A DNA stretch of 41,545 nucleotides from the IMG/VR virus record IMGVR_UViG_3300042922_000482, positions 1 to 41,545 of that record, one strand, 5' to 3'. A model generated the notes under the pieces. The model saw nothing but the letters and a program-made list of their open reading frames with translations. It was not told the DNA's origin and made no database searches. Source of the DNA: a virus. How positions within the stretch are numbered: the first letter of the stretch is position 1; every line of letters starts with the position of its first letter. The position numbers were made by a program, and so were the translations under genes. Of the stretch, positions 20,235-26,478 are shown in pieces.

Positions 20235-21121
20235 TGGGTGAGGTCGTGGTCGAGACGCGCACGTGCGCATGGTGCCGCGGGGCGATCCCCGCGGGCCTGC
20301 GCGCGGACGCCGTCTGCTGCTCCGTGCGATGCCGGCAGGCTCGGCACCGGTTCGCCTCCGGTGTAGGGGTCGCGCCCGCCGGCGGCCACGACGTCTTGCG
20401 CCTGGCCTACGCGGACCCGCCCTACCCGGGGCTGTCGCGCCGGTACTACGGCGATCACCCCGACTATGCCGGCGAGGTCGACCACACCCGTCTCATCGAG
20501 CAGCTGAACGGCTACGACGGGTGGGCGCTGTCGACGTCGGCCCGGGCGCTGCAGGACGTGCTCGCTCTGTGCCCTCCCGGCTCTCGTGTCGCGGTCTGGG
20601 TGCGGGGTGAGCGTCCGACCCGTAGCGCGGGCCCGCTGAACGCGTGGGAGCCGGTCATTTACTGGGGCGGCCGCCGGGATGCGTCGCGTTTCACCATGGC
20701 GGGCGAGCGGGTCGATCGTGCAGCCGTCGCGCCGAGCAGCTCCGACGCGTCGGATGCACCAGGTCGACGCGTCGCGCAGCACCGCGGTGACGCGTCGCGT
20801 CCTGCCGGCGCAGCTCGACGCGTCGCCGCCGACGTCAACCACGACGCGTCGCGCAGTGCGGCCGCTGACGCGTCGCGGGTGGCCGCCGCCGACGCGTCGT
20901 CCGGATCCGCGCGACGGGTCGACGTGCTGCAGTACCGACCCGGCGCGCGCACCACTGAGCCCGGCCGTGTGGTCGGGGCCAAGCCGGCGGCCTTCTGCCG
21001 CTGGATGTTCGATCTCCTCGGCGCTGAGCCGCAGGACGAGTTCTCGGACCTCTTCGCGGGGTCCGGCGGAGTGATGCGGGCGTGGGACACGTTCGCGGGG
21101 AAGGAGACCGCCCATGTCTGA
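20234..21121 (+). CDS. DNA methyltransferase of the DPPY type with zinc finger and repeat-bearing insert
   Basis: 295 residues. The N-terminus has a treble-clef-like zinc motif (CAWCRG...CCSVRCRQARHRF). The catalytic motif DPPYPG is near residue 60, and the SAM-binding FSDLFAGSGGVMRAWD lies near the C-terminus. This is the permuted order of beta-class amino-methyltransferases, so adenine-N6 or cytosine-N4 methylation is expected. Between them, residues ~148-225 form a low-complexity insert with repeated DASR and RRVA words, encoded by the GACGCGTCG array. The insert is probably a disordered linker whose DNA, not protein, is under selection. Confidence 0.8.
   Translation: MGEVVVETRTCAWCRGAIPAGLRADAVCCSVRCRQARHRFASGVGVAPAGGHDVLRLAYADPPYPGLSRRYYGDHPDYAGEVDHTRLIEQLNGYDGWALSTSARALQDVLALCPPGSRVAVWVRGERPTRSAGPLNAWEPVIYWGGRRDASRFTMAGERVDRAAVAPSSSDASDAPGRRVAQHRGDASRPAGAARRVAADVNHDASRSAAADASRVAAADASSGSARRVDVLQYRPGARTTEPGRVVGAKPAAFCRWMFDLLGAEPQDEFSDLFAGSGGVMRAWDTFAGKETAHV
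20744..20899. repeat. Iteron-like array of seven GACGCGTCG repeats
   Basis: Perfect copies start at 20744, 20766, 20789, 20817, 20843, 20867 and 20891, spaced 22, 23, 28, 26, 24 and 24 bp. The core GACGCGTC is an 8-bp palindrome. A near copy (GATGCGTCG) lies at 20678. Five copies are read as Asp-Ala-Ser, but those at 20766 and 20817 are in another frame (Arg-Arg-Val), so the constraint is on DNA. Candidate replication origin or protein-binding array. Confidence 0.75.
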
Positions 21122-22028
21122 CAGAGGATGCGAGCTCGGGTGCAAGGTGCCCGACGAGCACTGGGCCGCGTGCCCCTGGTACGGCGTCGAGAAGAGCCTC
21201 GTGCCGGCCGTCGCCGAGCTGCCGAACAGCCCTGACGCCTGCAGCGGGTGCGTGCCTGTCCCCGCGCGCGACGGCGTGATGATCTGCGATCGCTGCTACC
21301 GGCGGATGCGCGGGCACATCGACAACGCCGCGGATCTCGTCGGCCGCCTGCGGTCGCTCGCGGACCCGCGCAAGGCGATGGTCTACGACGCGCTGCGCTC
21401 ATCGTCGGGGAAGGGTGCCGAGGCGCCCGCGCCGACGCCGGCGGACCTGATCGACGCGTCGGAGGACGTCATGCGGTCACTGCGCTCGTGGGCCGTGTTC
21501 GTCGACCCGCGGTCGGGCATCGTCGGCGGGATGCCCGCAGGCGCCGGCTCGCTCGCCGCCTACGACTACGCCCGCAGCTGCGCGAACGTGATCCTCGGCG
21601 ACTTCGACCGGATCGCGAACAACGCCGACGACGTGCAACAGCTCGCCGAGGCCGTGCTCGTGCGGCACCCGGTCGACGAGGACGGCATCCGCTCGTTCTG
21701 GTCAATTGTCGACGCGGTGAGCCGCTACCGCCTCGAGCGGCCGGATGCCGCGCATGTCGTCGACGCGGACGCCGAGGAGACGCTCGAGGTGTCGGCAGTG
21801 GCCGAGTGGCGGGACCGGCTGATCACGAAGGACGAGGCGATCCTTCCGCGCTACGCCGGGTCGCTCGCGACGCTGAAGCGGTGGCGTGCCGACGAGGGCC
21901 TCGTGCCGCGTGCGATCACTCAGGGGCCGATGGGCCGGGTGACGTGGTTCCGCGAGTCGGAGGTGCTCGCGATTCGGGAGGCGATGCGCGCCCGCGTCGG
22001 CCGCCCCCGCAAGGAGGTGACCGCGTGA
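21114..22028 (+). CDS. Zinc-finger and helix-turn-helix DNA-binding protein
   Basis: 304 residues overlapping the methyltransferase by eight bases. The N-terminus is Cys-rich (CELGC, CPWYG, CSGC and ICDRCYRRM) and suits one or two zinc sites. A helical middle (ADLIDASEDVMRSLRSWAVF, YARSCANVILGDFDRIANN) follows. The C-terminal ~80 residues look like a helix-turn-helix (ITKDEAILPRYAGSLATLKRW, then GRVTWFRESEVLAIREAM) with a basic end (GRPRKE). The layout resembles proteins annotated as DNA-binding in many actinophage early regions. It may bind the adjacent repeat array, but that is conjecture. Confidence 0.7.
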   Translation: MSDRGCELGCKVPDEHWAACPWYGVEKSLVPAVAELPNSPDACSGCVPVPARDGVMICDRCYRRMRGHIDNAADLVGRLRSLADPRKAMVYDALRSSSGKGAEAPAPTPADLIDASEDVMRSLRSWAVFVDPRSGIVGGMPAGAGSLAAYDYARSCANVILGDFDRIANNADDVQQLAEAVLVRHPVDEDGIRSFWSIVDAVSRYRLERPDAAHVVDADAEETLEVSAVAEWRDRLITKDEAILPRYAGSLATLKRWRADEGLVPRAITQGPMGRVTWFRESEVLAIREAMRARVGRPRKEVTA

Positions 22029-22201
22029 GTGTCGAGGCGGAGGGGGCGTGGGCGCGGCAGTACCGCCAGGGGCGGGCGGAGCAGGTGCGTCAGCAGGAAA
22101 TCGCGAACCTCATCGCGATCTCCTCCGTGCCATTCCTGACAGTGGGTCAGCGCCAACGTGCCGCGGCGCGCGCGTTCAAGATGCTGGGAATGTCGGAGTG
22201 A
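22025..22201 (+). CDS. Small basic helical protein, 58 aa
   Basis: The GTG start overlaps the previous stop (GTGA). The sequence is helical (WARQYRQGRAEQVRQQEIANLIAIS, then GQRQRAAARAFKMLG), rich in Arg and Gln. It is the last gene before the convergent small regulator at 22210, eight bases away. No family recognised. Confidence 0.6.
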   Translation: MSVEAEGAWARQYRQGRAEQVRQQEIANLIAISSVPFLTVGQRQRAAARAFKMLGMSE

Positions 22202-22209
22202 TGACCGGG

Positions 22210-22392
22210 TCAGGGCTTGACGTTCGCGGCCTTCATCGCGCCGACGTGGCTCATCCCGAGCGCGCGGCCGATGGCGGGCCAGGAGTGGCCGGCGTCGCGC
22301 GCCTCGGCGATGAGCTCGGCGCGGCGTGCGGGCATGGCGTTCATGCGCGCCTGGAAGGCGGCGAGGGTCTCGAGGGTTTCGTCGGTGGCCAT
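22210..22392 (-). CDS. Small helix-turn-helix regulator, 60 aa
   Basis: From the ATG at 22392, which has TACAGT six bases upstream on the complement and no Shine-Dalgarno sequence (leaderless pattern). The sequence RRAELIAEARDAGHSWPAIGRALGMSHVGAMKAA is a compact helix-turn-helix. It is the only leftward gene inside the rightward early operon. It faces the 98-residue gene across two TGTAAC palindromes, so an autoregulated local switch is likely. Confidence 0.75.
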   Translation of the reverse strand: MATDETLETLAAFQARMNAMPARRAELIAEARDAGHSWPAIGRALGMSHVGAMKAANVKP

Positions 22393-22398
22393 GATCAG

Positions 22399-22404
22399 AC
22401 TGTA
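22399..22404 (-). promoter_or_regulatory. -10 box TACAGT for the small regulator
   Basis: Identical to the -10 of the lysogeny promoter. It lies six bases before the ATG on the complement and overlaps the first TGTAAC palindrome. Confidence 0.55.
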
Positions 22405-22447
22405 ACAGGAGTTGCAGGAAGGGGCCGACTCTGTAACAATAGTTACA
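22401..22447. promoter_or_regulatory. Two TGTAAC palindromes, candidate operators
   Basis: TGTAAC-N4-GTTGCA at 22401-22416 (one arm mismatch) and perfect TGTAAC-N4-GTTACA at 22432-22447, centres 31 bp apart, about three helical turns. They overlap the start or promoter region of both divergent genes, so one regulator could control both. Confidence 0.7.
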
Positions 22448-22743
22448 TGTTCAACACGACGGCAGCTCAGAACAAGGCCCACCGCGAAGACCTCGGCTGG
22501 ATCAAGGTCGGACGCTCGGAGTACATGCGCGGCGACGGCGTCACCGTCCGCAAGCACGCCCGCATTCAGGGGTTCTGGGAGATCCTCCTCCCGAGCGGCG
22601 AGCGTGCCGCGATGCCCCGCATGATGGAGCCCGGCGCCTACTTCAGTGCGCTGCCGGCCGCCGGCTACTCGCTGACCGACGCGAAGTACCTGGCCGAGAA
22701 CATCACGGCCGACGCCCCCGTCTACGCACCGGTGAAGCGATGA
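22447..22743 (+). CDS. Hypothetical protein, 98 aa
   Basis: The ATG at 22447 touches the second TGTAAC palindrome. No Shine-Dalgarno sequence is visible; an AACAAT hexamer six bases upstream may act as a -10 box. The protein is mixed alpha/beta with basic patches (WIKVGRSEYMRGDGVTVRKHARIQGFWEI) and a C-terminal segment around AGYSLTDAKYLAENIT. No family recognised. It is followed by genes with four-base overlaps, so the divergent switch may govern this whole downstream block. Confidence 0.65.
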   Translation: MFNTTAAQNKAHREDLGWIKVGRSEYMRGDGVTVRKHARIQGFWEILLPSGERAAMPRMMEPGAYFSALPAAGYSLTDAKYLAENITADAPVYAPVKR

Positions 22744-23354
22744 GCCTCGTCGAGTGGCAGCGGGGCCGCCTCGAGCAGGCCGAGCGCGACGGGGAGGTCG
22801 TGAAGCTGACCGGGCGCCGCTCGATCTCCCACCCGGCGCCCATCCAGGCATTCGCTGCCGAGGAGTACGACGAACCGCGCCGTGCTGGCGCGCCGCTGCA
22901 GCCGCACCGGGTGCAGATCGACGAGTCCGCCACCGACAACCGCTACCCGCAGACTCTCGGCCAGTTCGACCCCGATCTCGGCGAGGCGGTTCTCCGTGGC
23001 GAGGTCACGCTCCGCCGGGCGCGGGAGACGCAGCACGAGCGGGAGTCGCGCCGCATGTACGTCGAGACGAAGGGCTGTGGGTGGCCGGCGCCGAGCGACG
23101 ATCTCCGCGGGACCGTCGTCGGCTTCACTCGGAACCGCCTCGACGCGACTGGCGCCGTCGGGATCTATCGGGTTGACGGCGCGTTCGTGCGACTCGATGT
23201 CCGCCCGGGGATGCTCTACATCGAGCTCGGCGAGCACGTCGGCGACCGGTTGCAGCACGCCGAGATCCTCGGCTGGCGGGAGATCGACCGGGACGAATTT
23301 GATCGGCTCACCGGGCTCGCCGAGGCCCGCCGGGAGATGGGGTGGACTTTCTGA
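22740..23354 (+). CDS. Hypothetical protein, 204 aa
   Basis: It overlaps the preceding gene by four bases. The N-terminal helix is charged (LVEWQRGRLEQAERDGEVVKL), the middle polar, and the C-terminal half a likely beta domain (GTVVGFTRNRLDATGAVGIYR, VRLDVRPGMLYIELG) ending in helix. No cysteine clusters or membrane segments. The family is not recognised. Confidence 0.65.
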   Translation: MSLVEWQRGRLEQAERDGEVVKLTGRRSISHPAPIQAFAAEEYDEPRRAGAPLQPHRVQIDESATDNRYPQTLGQFDPDLGEAVLRGEVTLRRARETQHERESRRMYVETKGCGWPAPSDDLRGTVVGFTRNRLDATGAVGIYRVDGAFVRLDVRPGMLYIELGEHVGDRLQHAEILGWREIDRDEFDRLTGLAEARREMGWTF

Positions 23355-23641
23355 TGCCGATCGACGACGCGATGCGCGAGGAGCTCGCCGAGGCATGGCT
23401 GACGCCATACCTCGAGGCGGCCAGCCTGAGCCCGTCCCATCCGCTACGGGCGGCCGCCCTCAGGGCCGCCGACCGCGCGGTCTACGAGTCCTACGACGAG
23501 ACTGCCCGAAACGGCGGCCTCGTCCCACCTTTCGACGACCCTGAGGTGATGGGGCACATCGCCGCCGACGTCGTCGCAATCCTCCGCGGCGTGGCATCCG
23601 TCTACGCCGACACCATGCAACCGGACAGGAGCACGTCATGA
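23354..23641 (+). CDS. Hypothetical helical protein, 95 aa
   Basis: The ATG at 23354 overlaps the previous stop (TGATG); a GTG at 23342 with GGGAG before it would add four residues. The sequence is mainly helix (MREELAEAWLTPYLEAASL, LRAAALRAADRAVYESYDETA, IAADVVAILRGVASVYADTM). No motif recognised. It overlaps the next gene by four bases. Confidence 0.65.
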   Translation: MPIDDAMREELAEAWLTPYLEAASLSPSHPLRAAALRAADRAVYESYDETARNGGLVPPFDDPEVMGHIAADVVAILRGVASVYADTMQPDRSTS

Positions 23642-23940
23642 AGGTCAAGGCGACATTTCGGCACGTCTTCGAGGTCACCCGGGAGGTCGAGATCGATGAC
23701 GAAGACTTCGCACGTCTGCGCGAGCACCAAGCAATCCGCGACCTCGACACGTCCGACGAGTACCTGATTCCGATCTACATCGAATCGCAGGACACCGAGT
23801 TCACCGCGGAGGTCTTCTCTGACTGGAAGACGAGCGCCCCGCTGCCATCCGACTTCGAGTTGCAGTGGACCGAAGTCACCGACGCGGAGCGCCTGGACGA
23901 GCCGACCATGACAGATCACACGGATGGGGGCCAGCGGTGA
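23638..23940 (+). CDS. Hypothetical acidic protein, 100 aa
   Basis: A four-base overlap with both neighbours. The N-terminal strand (VKATFRHVFEVTREVEI) and DDEDFARLREHQAI suggest a small alpha/beta fold; the C-terminus is polar and acidic. No cysteines or membrane segment. The family is not recognised. Confidence 0.6.
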   Translation: MKVKATFRHVFEVTREVEIDDEDFARLREHQAIRDLDTSDEYLIPIYIESQDTEFTAEVFSDWKTSAPLPSDFELQWTEVTDAERLDEPTMTDHTDGGQR

Positions 23941-24176
23941 GCGTCGACCACATCCTGGATCGGATGGGCATCTGCCGGAAATGCGGCCAGGGGATCACCG
24001 CCCGCGAGATCGTCGACGGCACTCAGGAGTGCTCGGGGCGCGACCCCTACGCCGACTGCATCTGCAATCACGGTCGGCACACCCACGCGCAATACACCGG
24101 CGCGTGCGGACTCTGCGACTGCCCCTACGTGCGCGAGGCGTATCCGAGCACCAGTCCGACCGGTTCGGAGTCGTGA
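23937..24176 (+). CDS. Small zinc-binding protein, 79 aa
   Basis: The GTG lies in a GTGA overlap. Cys/His are unusually dense: CRKCG near residue 13, then single Cys, CICNHGRHTH and CGLCDC near the end, suggesting two or three zinc sites. The first finger resembles a rubredoxin-type knuckle. It is followed immediately by another probable zinc protein. Role unknown. Confidence 0.65.
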   Translation: MSVDHILDRMGICRKCGQGITAREIVDGTQECSGRDPYADCICNHGRHTHAQYTGACGLCDCPYVREAYPSTSPTGSES

Positions 24177-24550
24177 GTCTGCGCCTCGTCTCGCACCCGC
24201 TGCCGGTCGCCTGGGATGGGCGAGAGGTCAGGTGGGGCCGCTGGGAGTCGACCGATCACATCCGCATCTGCCCGCCTCGCGCGAGCAGATGCGACGGATG
24301 CAGCTCGACGCGCTCGCCGTTCCTCGCGGTCGGTCTGCGCGCCGCCGACGCCGCCGCCGGCCGGTTCGCTCGGCGGCACGCGCTCCGCGACATCCACGCT
24401 TTCCGGTGCCCGGACTGCGGCGAGGTGGTCGTGTGGGACATGGATAGCGACGAGTGGTGGACCCTCGACGAGTCCGACTATGGACCCGAGGGGTCGCGCC
24501 CGCCGGGGGAGTGGACGGGCGGCCTGTTCGACCTGCTGCCGGCCGACTGA
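24173..24550 (+). CDS. Zinc-ribbon protein, 125 aa, last gene of the early operon
   Basis: GTG in a GTGA overlap. CDGC and a later CPDC (FRCPDCGEVVVWDM) form a zinc ribbon around a helical, Ala/Arg-rich segment. The C-terminus is acidic and aromatic (DEWWTLDESDYGPEG). It ends 78 bases before the terminator at 24628 and closes the rightward early operon. Confidence 0.65.
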   Translation: MSLRLVSHPLPVAWDGREVRWGRWESTDHIRICPPRASRCDGCSSTRSPFLAVGLRAADAAAGRFARRHALRDIHAFRCPDCGEVVVWDMDSDEWWTLDESDYGPEGSRPPGEWTGGLFDLLPAD

Positions 24551-24594
24551 CACGCCGCGGCGGGATGCTGCGAAAACGTGAGCCGTTTCCCTGA

Positions 24595-24600
24595 TAGGCT
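24595..24600 (+). promoter_or_regulatory. Candidate late promoter -10 box TAGGCT
   Basis: TAGGCT in a CTGATAGGCT context, the same hexamer as at 9376. No clear -35 is seen. A start near 24607 would give a ~45-base transcript before the terminator at 24628-24654 unless it is read through. Confidence 0.4.
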
Positions 24601-24627
24601 GTGCCTCGCACAAGAACTATGACCGGA

Positions 24628-24654
24628 AGCCTCACCCCGAGCGGGTGGGGCTTT
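24628..24654 (+). terminator. Rho-independent terminator between early and late operons
   Basis: AGCCTCACCC (24628-24637) pairs with GGGTGGGGCT (24643-24652), nine of ten Watson-Crick plus one G-U, with a CGAGC loop, followed by TTT. It lies after the last early gene. Confidence 0.75.
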
Positions 24655-24782
24655 CGGCGTTCCTGGTGCTACCGCCCCCGCTGGCCGCGCGACCTCAACC
24701 ATCGCGGCTTTCGCCAACGTCGCATGACGGCACAGCGGGGCGCAGGACTCCTCGCTGGTCGCCTCACCCGCGGCGTGAGCGA

Positions 24783-24917
24783 GTGACGGCCGCGTGGCAG
24801 CGGCACCAACCGGCGGCGCGTGGCTGCTGGTTTCGAGTGGGGCGCGATCGGGAATGGGTTGCGCGTACCGGACGCGCCCGCCCCACTCCCACAATCTCCC
24901 GCGGAGGTGAGTCGTGA
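24783..24917 (+). CDS. Possible small protein, 44 aa
   Basis: A GTG-initiated frame of 44 codons rich in Arg, Trp and Pro, ending in a GTGA overlap with the next gene. The next gene's Shine-Dalgarno (GGAGGTGAG) lies in its last codons. It may be a leader peptide for the late operon or a chance frame; no family is visible. The rest of the gap from 24551 holds the promoter and terminator listed separately. Confidence 0.35.
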   Translation: MTAAWQRHQPAARGCWFRVGRDREWVARTGRARPTPTISRGGES

Positions 24918-25174
24918 GCGAAGCCAGAGACGCGGCACGCGACAAGCTGGCCGCAGCCGTCGAGGAGTTCATCTACGCCGACGCGCACGACGATGACGAG
25001 GAGACCGGGGAGCCGATGCCGATGGGCTGGGCTCTCGTCTTCGAGTACACCCGGGCATCGCTTCTCGAGCGTGACGCCTCCGCCGTGTCCGTCGCGACAC
25101 CGGCCACCCAGTATCGAGGCACCTCCCGGGGCCTGTTCGAGATGGGCGCCGACAAGTTCAAGCTGCACGGGTAG
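24914..25174 (+). CDS. Hypothetical acidic protein, 86 aa
   Basis: GTG start with GGAGGTGAG directly upstream. The N-terminal helix (EARDAARDKLAAAVEEFIYAD) is followed by a very acidic stretch (HDDDEETGEP), then GWALVFEYTRASLLERD. Short proteins of this sort commonly precede the terminase in actinophages. The function is unknown. Confidence 0.7.
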   Translation: MSEARDAARDKLAAAVEEFIYADAHDDDEETGEPMPMGWALVFEYTRASLLERDASAVSVATPATQYRGTSRGLFEMGADKFKLHG

Positions 25175-25184
25175 GGGGCGACCG

Positions 25185-25343
25185 ATGGGGAACGCTGCAC
25201 GCAAGGCGCGCAAGCGAGCCGGCATCCGGTACGCCAAGCCCACGAAGACACCGACCCGCCCGTATGGACGCAAGCCCCTCGGCCTCGGCCTGGTGTCACG
25301 CGCCGAGCTGCTCGCGTCGCTCGTCGTCCGCGGCCTGGCCTGA
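25185..25343 (+). CDS. Small basic protein, 52 aa
   Basis: GGGGG lies before the ATG. The N-terminal ~35 residues are extremely basic (ARKARKRAGIRYAKPTKT), with a short hydrophobic C-terminus. A small nucleic-acid-binding protein is likely. It lies between the acidic protein and the HNH gene in the packaging module. Confidence 0.6.
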   Translation: MGNAARKARKRAGIRYAKPTKTPTRPYGRKPLGLGLVSRAELLASLVVRGLA

Positions 25344-25355
25344 TCGGAGATCGCG

Positions 25356-25661
25356 ATGCCGTGGGACAACAGCCGACCAACGCACGTGCCCGCCGCTGTC
25401 CGTGCAGCGTGCCTCGAGCGCGACGGTCACCGATGCGTCGAGACACTCGCCAACGGGACACGCTGCACCGAGACACGCGACCTGCAAGCCGCTCACCTCG
25501 CCCAGTGGACACCCGGTGAACGCACCACGATCAACGACGTGCGCACACTGTGCCACTGGCACCACAACAGGGAGACGCAGCAGGAGGCCGCAGCAGCCCG
25601 CCGCGCCGCCTGGCGTCCCTCAGCACGTCACCCGCGAGAGAAGCACCCAGGACGCCGCTGA
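25356..25661 (+). CDS. HNH endonuclease of the packaging module
   Basis: 101 residues with GGAG before the ATG. HNH core: ACLERDGHRCVE, a second Cys, then DLQAAHLAQWTPGERTTINDVRTLCHWHHN with the final HHN. The Arg-rich tail fits DNA binding. An HNH protein next to the terminase is a recurrent arrangement in HK97-type siphoviruses, where in some phages it assists genome end formation. The 319-base gap before the small terminase follows. Confidence 0.85.
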   Translation: MPWDNSRPTHVPAAVRAACLERDGHRCVETLANGTRCTETRDLQAAHLAQWTPGERTTINDVRTLCHWHHNRETQQEAAAARRAAWRPSARHPREKHPGRR

Positions 25662-25980
25662 GCCCCTCCCGCCCCCACCCGGGGACCCCCCACCCCCGCT
25701 CCCGTTCTCGCGGAGAGGCGCTGGTGTTCACAGTGTGTACGGGTCTGGGGATTTCGACCATGCGGGCACGTCAGGCACCTTTCCCGCGGAATTTCGCGGT
25801 CCGAGGCCGTGCGCGAGGCCCCGAGCCCTGGAATTCGACCGTGTCCCGCCGGATGCCACCGTCAGAGCCCCCGCAGCCGCGGAATCACGCGGCGAAAGCG
25901 GGCGGGCAGAGAGGGGCGAGCGCGCCTCGCGCCGTCGCAACCCGGAACGGGTGAGGCGGTGACCCGAAACGGGGTGTGAG
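25662..25980. other. Non-coding region before terminase; candidate packaging site
   Basis: No convincing gene. It opens with a long C-rich stretch (25664-25706) with runs of C and CCCGGGG, then two similar words around ATTTCGACCATG and ATTCGACCGTG, several GGAATTTCG/GGAATTCG-like words, and near the end CCCGGAACGGG (25941) and CCCGAAACGGGG (25963). This is the usual position of a cos or pac site. The ends cannot be read because the assembly is circular. Confidence 0.45.
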
Positions 25981-26478
25981 ATGGCAGGACGCGGACCGGC
26001 AGGCAAGGACCCGAGCAAGCGGGCACGTCGGAACAAGGACAGTGCTGAGCTGCGCATCCTCGAGATCCACCCGACCTCCCAGCCCCGGCTGCCGACGATC
26101 TACTTCGAAGCGCTCGGCAAGGATGCCAACGGCGAGGCCGCCGTCGTCAAGAAGCGGTTCTCGTGGCCGAAGACGACGCAGGACTGGTGGGCGATGCTCG
26201 CCCGGCATCCGCTCGCCGAAGAGTTCACCGAGATGGACTGGGCGTACCTCTCCGAGACCGCGCTGATCCACGCGCAGTTCTGGAAGGGCGACGTCAAGCT
26301 CGCGCCCGAGCTGCGGCTGCGGGAAGCCAAGTACGGGTTCACGCCCGAGGATCGGGCGCGCCTGCGGATGCAGTTCGCGCTCGCGACGACCGCGGAGGTC
26401 GAGTCGGCTGAACGTGTCGACCGCGCGGTGTCGTCCAAGGAGCGCGCGCGGGGCATCACGAGGAAGGATTCCGCCTGA
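25981..26478 (+). CDS. terS: Terminase small subunit
   Basis: 165 residues, ATG preceded by GGGGTGTGAG. A basic N-terminus (AGRGPAGKDPSKRARRNKD) is followed by a helical domain (KTTQDWWAMLARHPLAEEFTEMDWAYLSETALIHAQFW) and LREAKYGFTPEDRARLRMQFA. This matches small terminases annotated in actinobacterial siphoviruses. It should bind the packaging site and recruit the large subunit, whose ATG overlaps its stop (TGATG). The basic C-terminus (SSKERARGITRKDSA) may contact the motor. Confidence 0.8.
   Translation: MAGRGPAGKDPSKRARRNKDSAELRILEIHPTSQPRLPTIYFEALGKDANGEAAVVKKRFSWPKTTQDWWAMLARHPLAEEFTEMDWAYLSETALIHAQFWKGDVKLAPELRLREAKYGFTPEDRARLRMQFALATTAEVESAERVDRAVSSKERARGITRKDSA

Noticed and set aside
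20744-20899. CRISPR array or tandem protein repeat
   Set aside because: Repeats are 9 bases with 13-19 base gaps, too short for CRISPR, and they fall in two reading frames, so they are not a protein repeat.
24601-24786. 61-codon frame between the early and late operons
   Set aside because: It runs through the terminator hairpin and is Arg-rich; no Shine-Dalgarno sequence or family, so it is not called.
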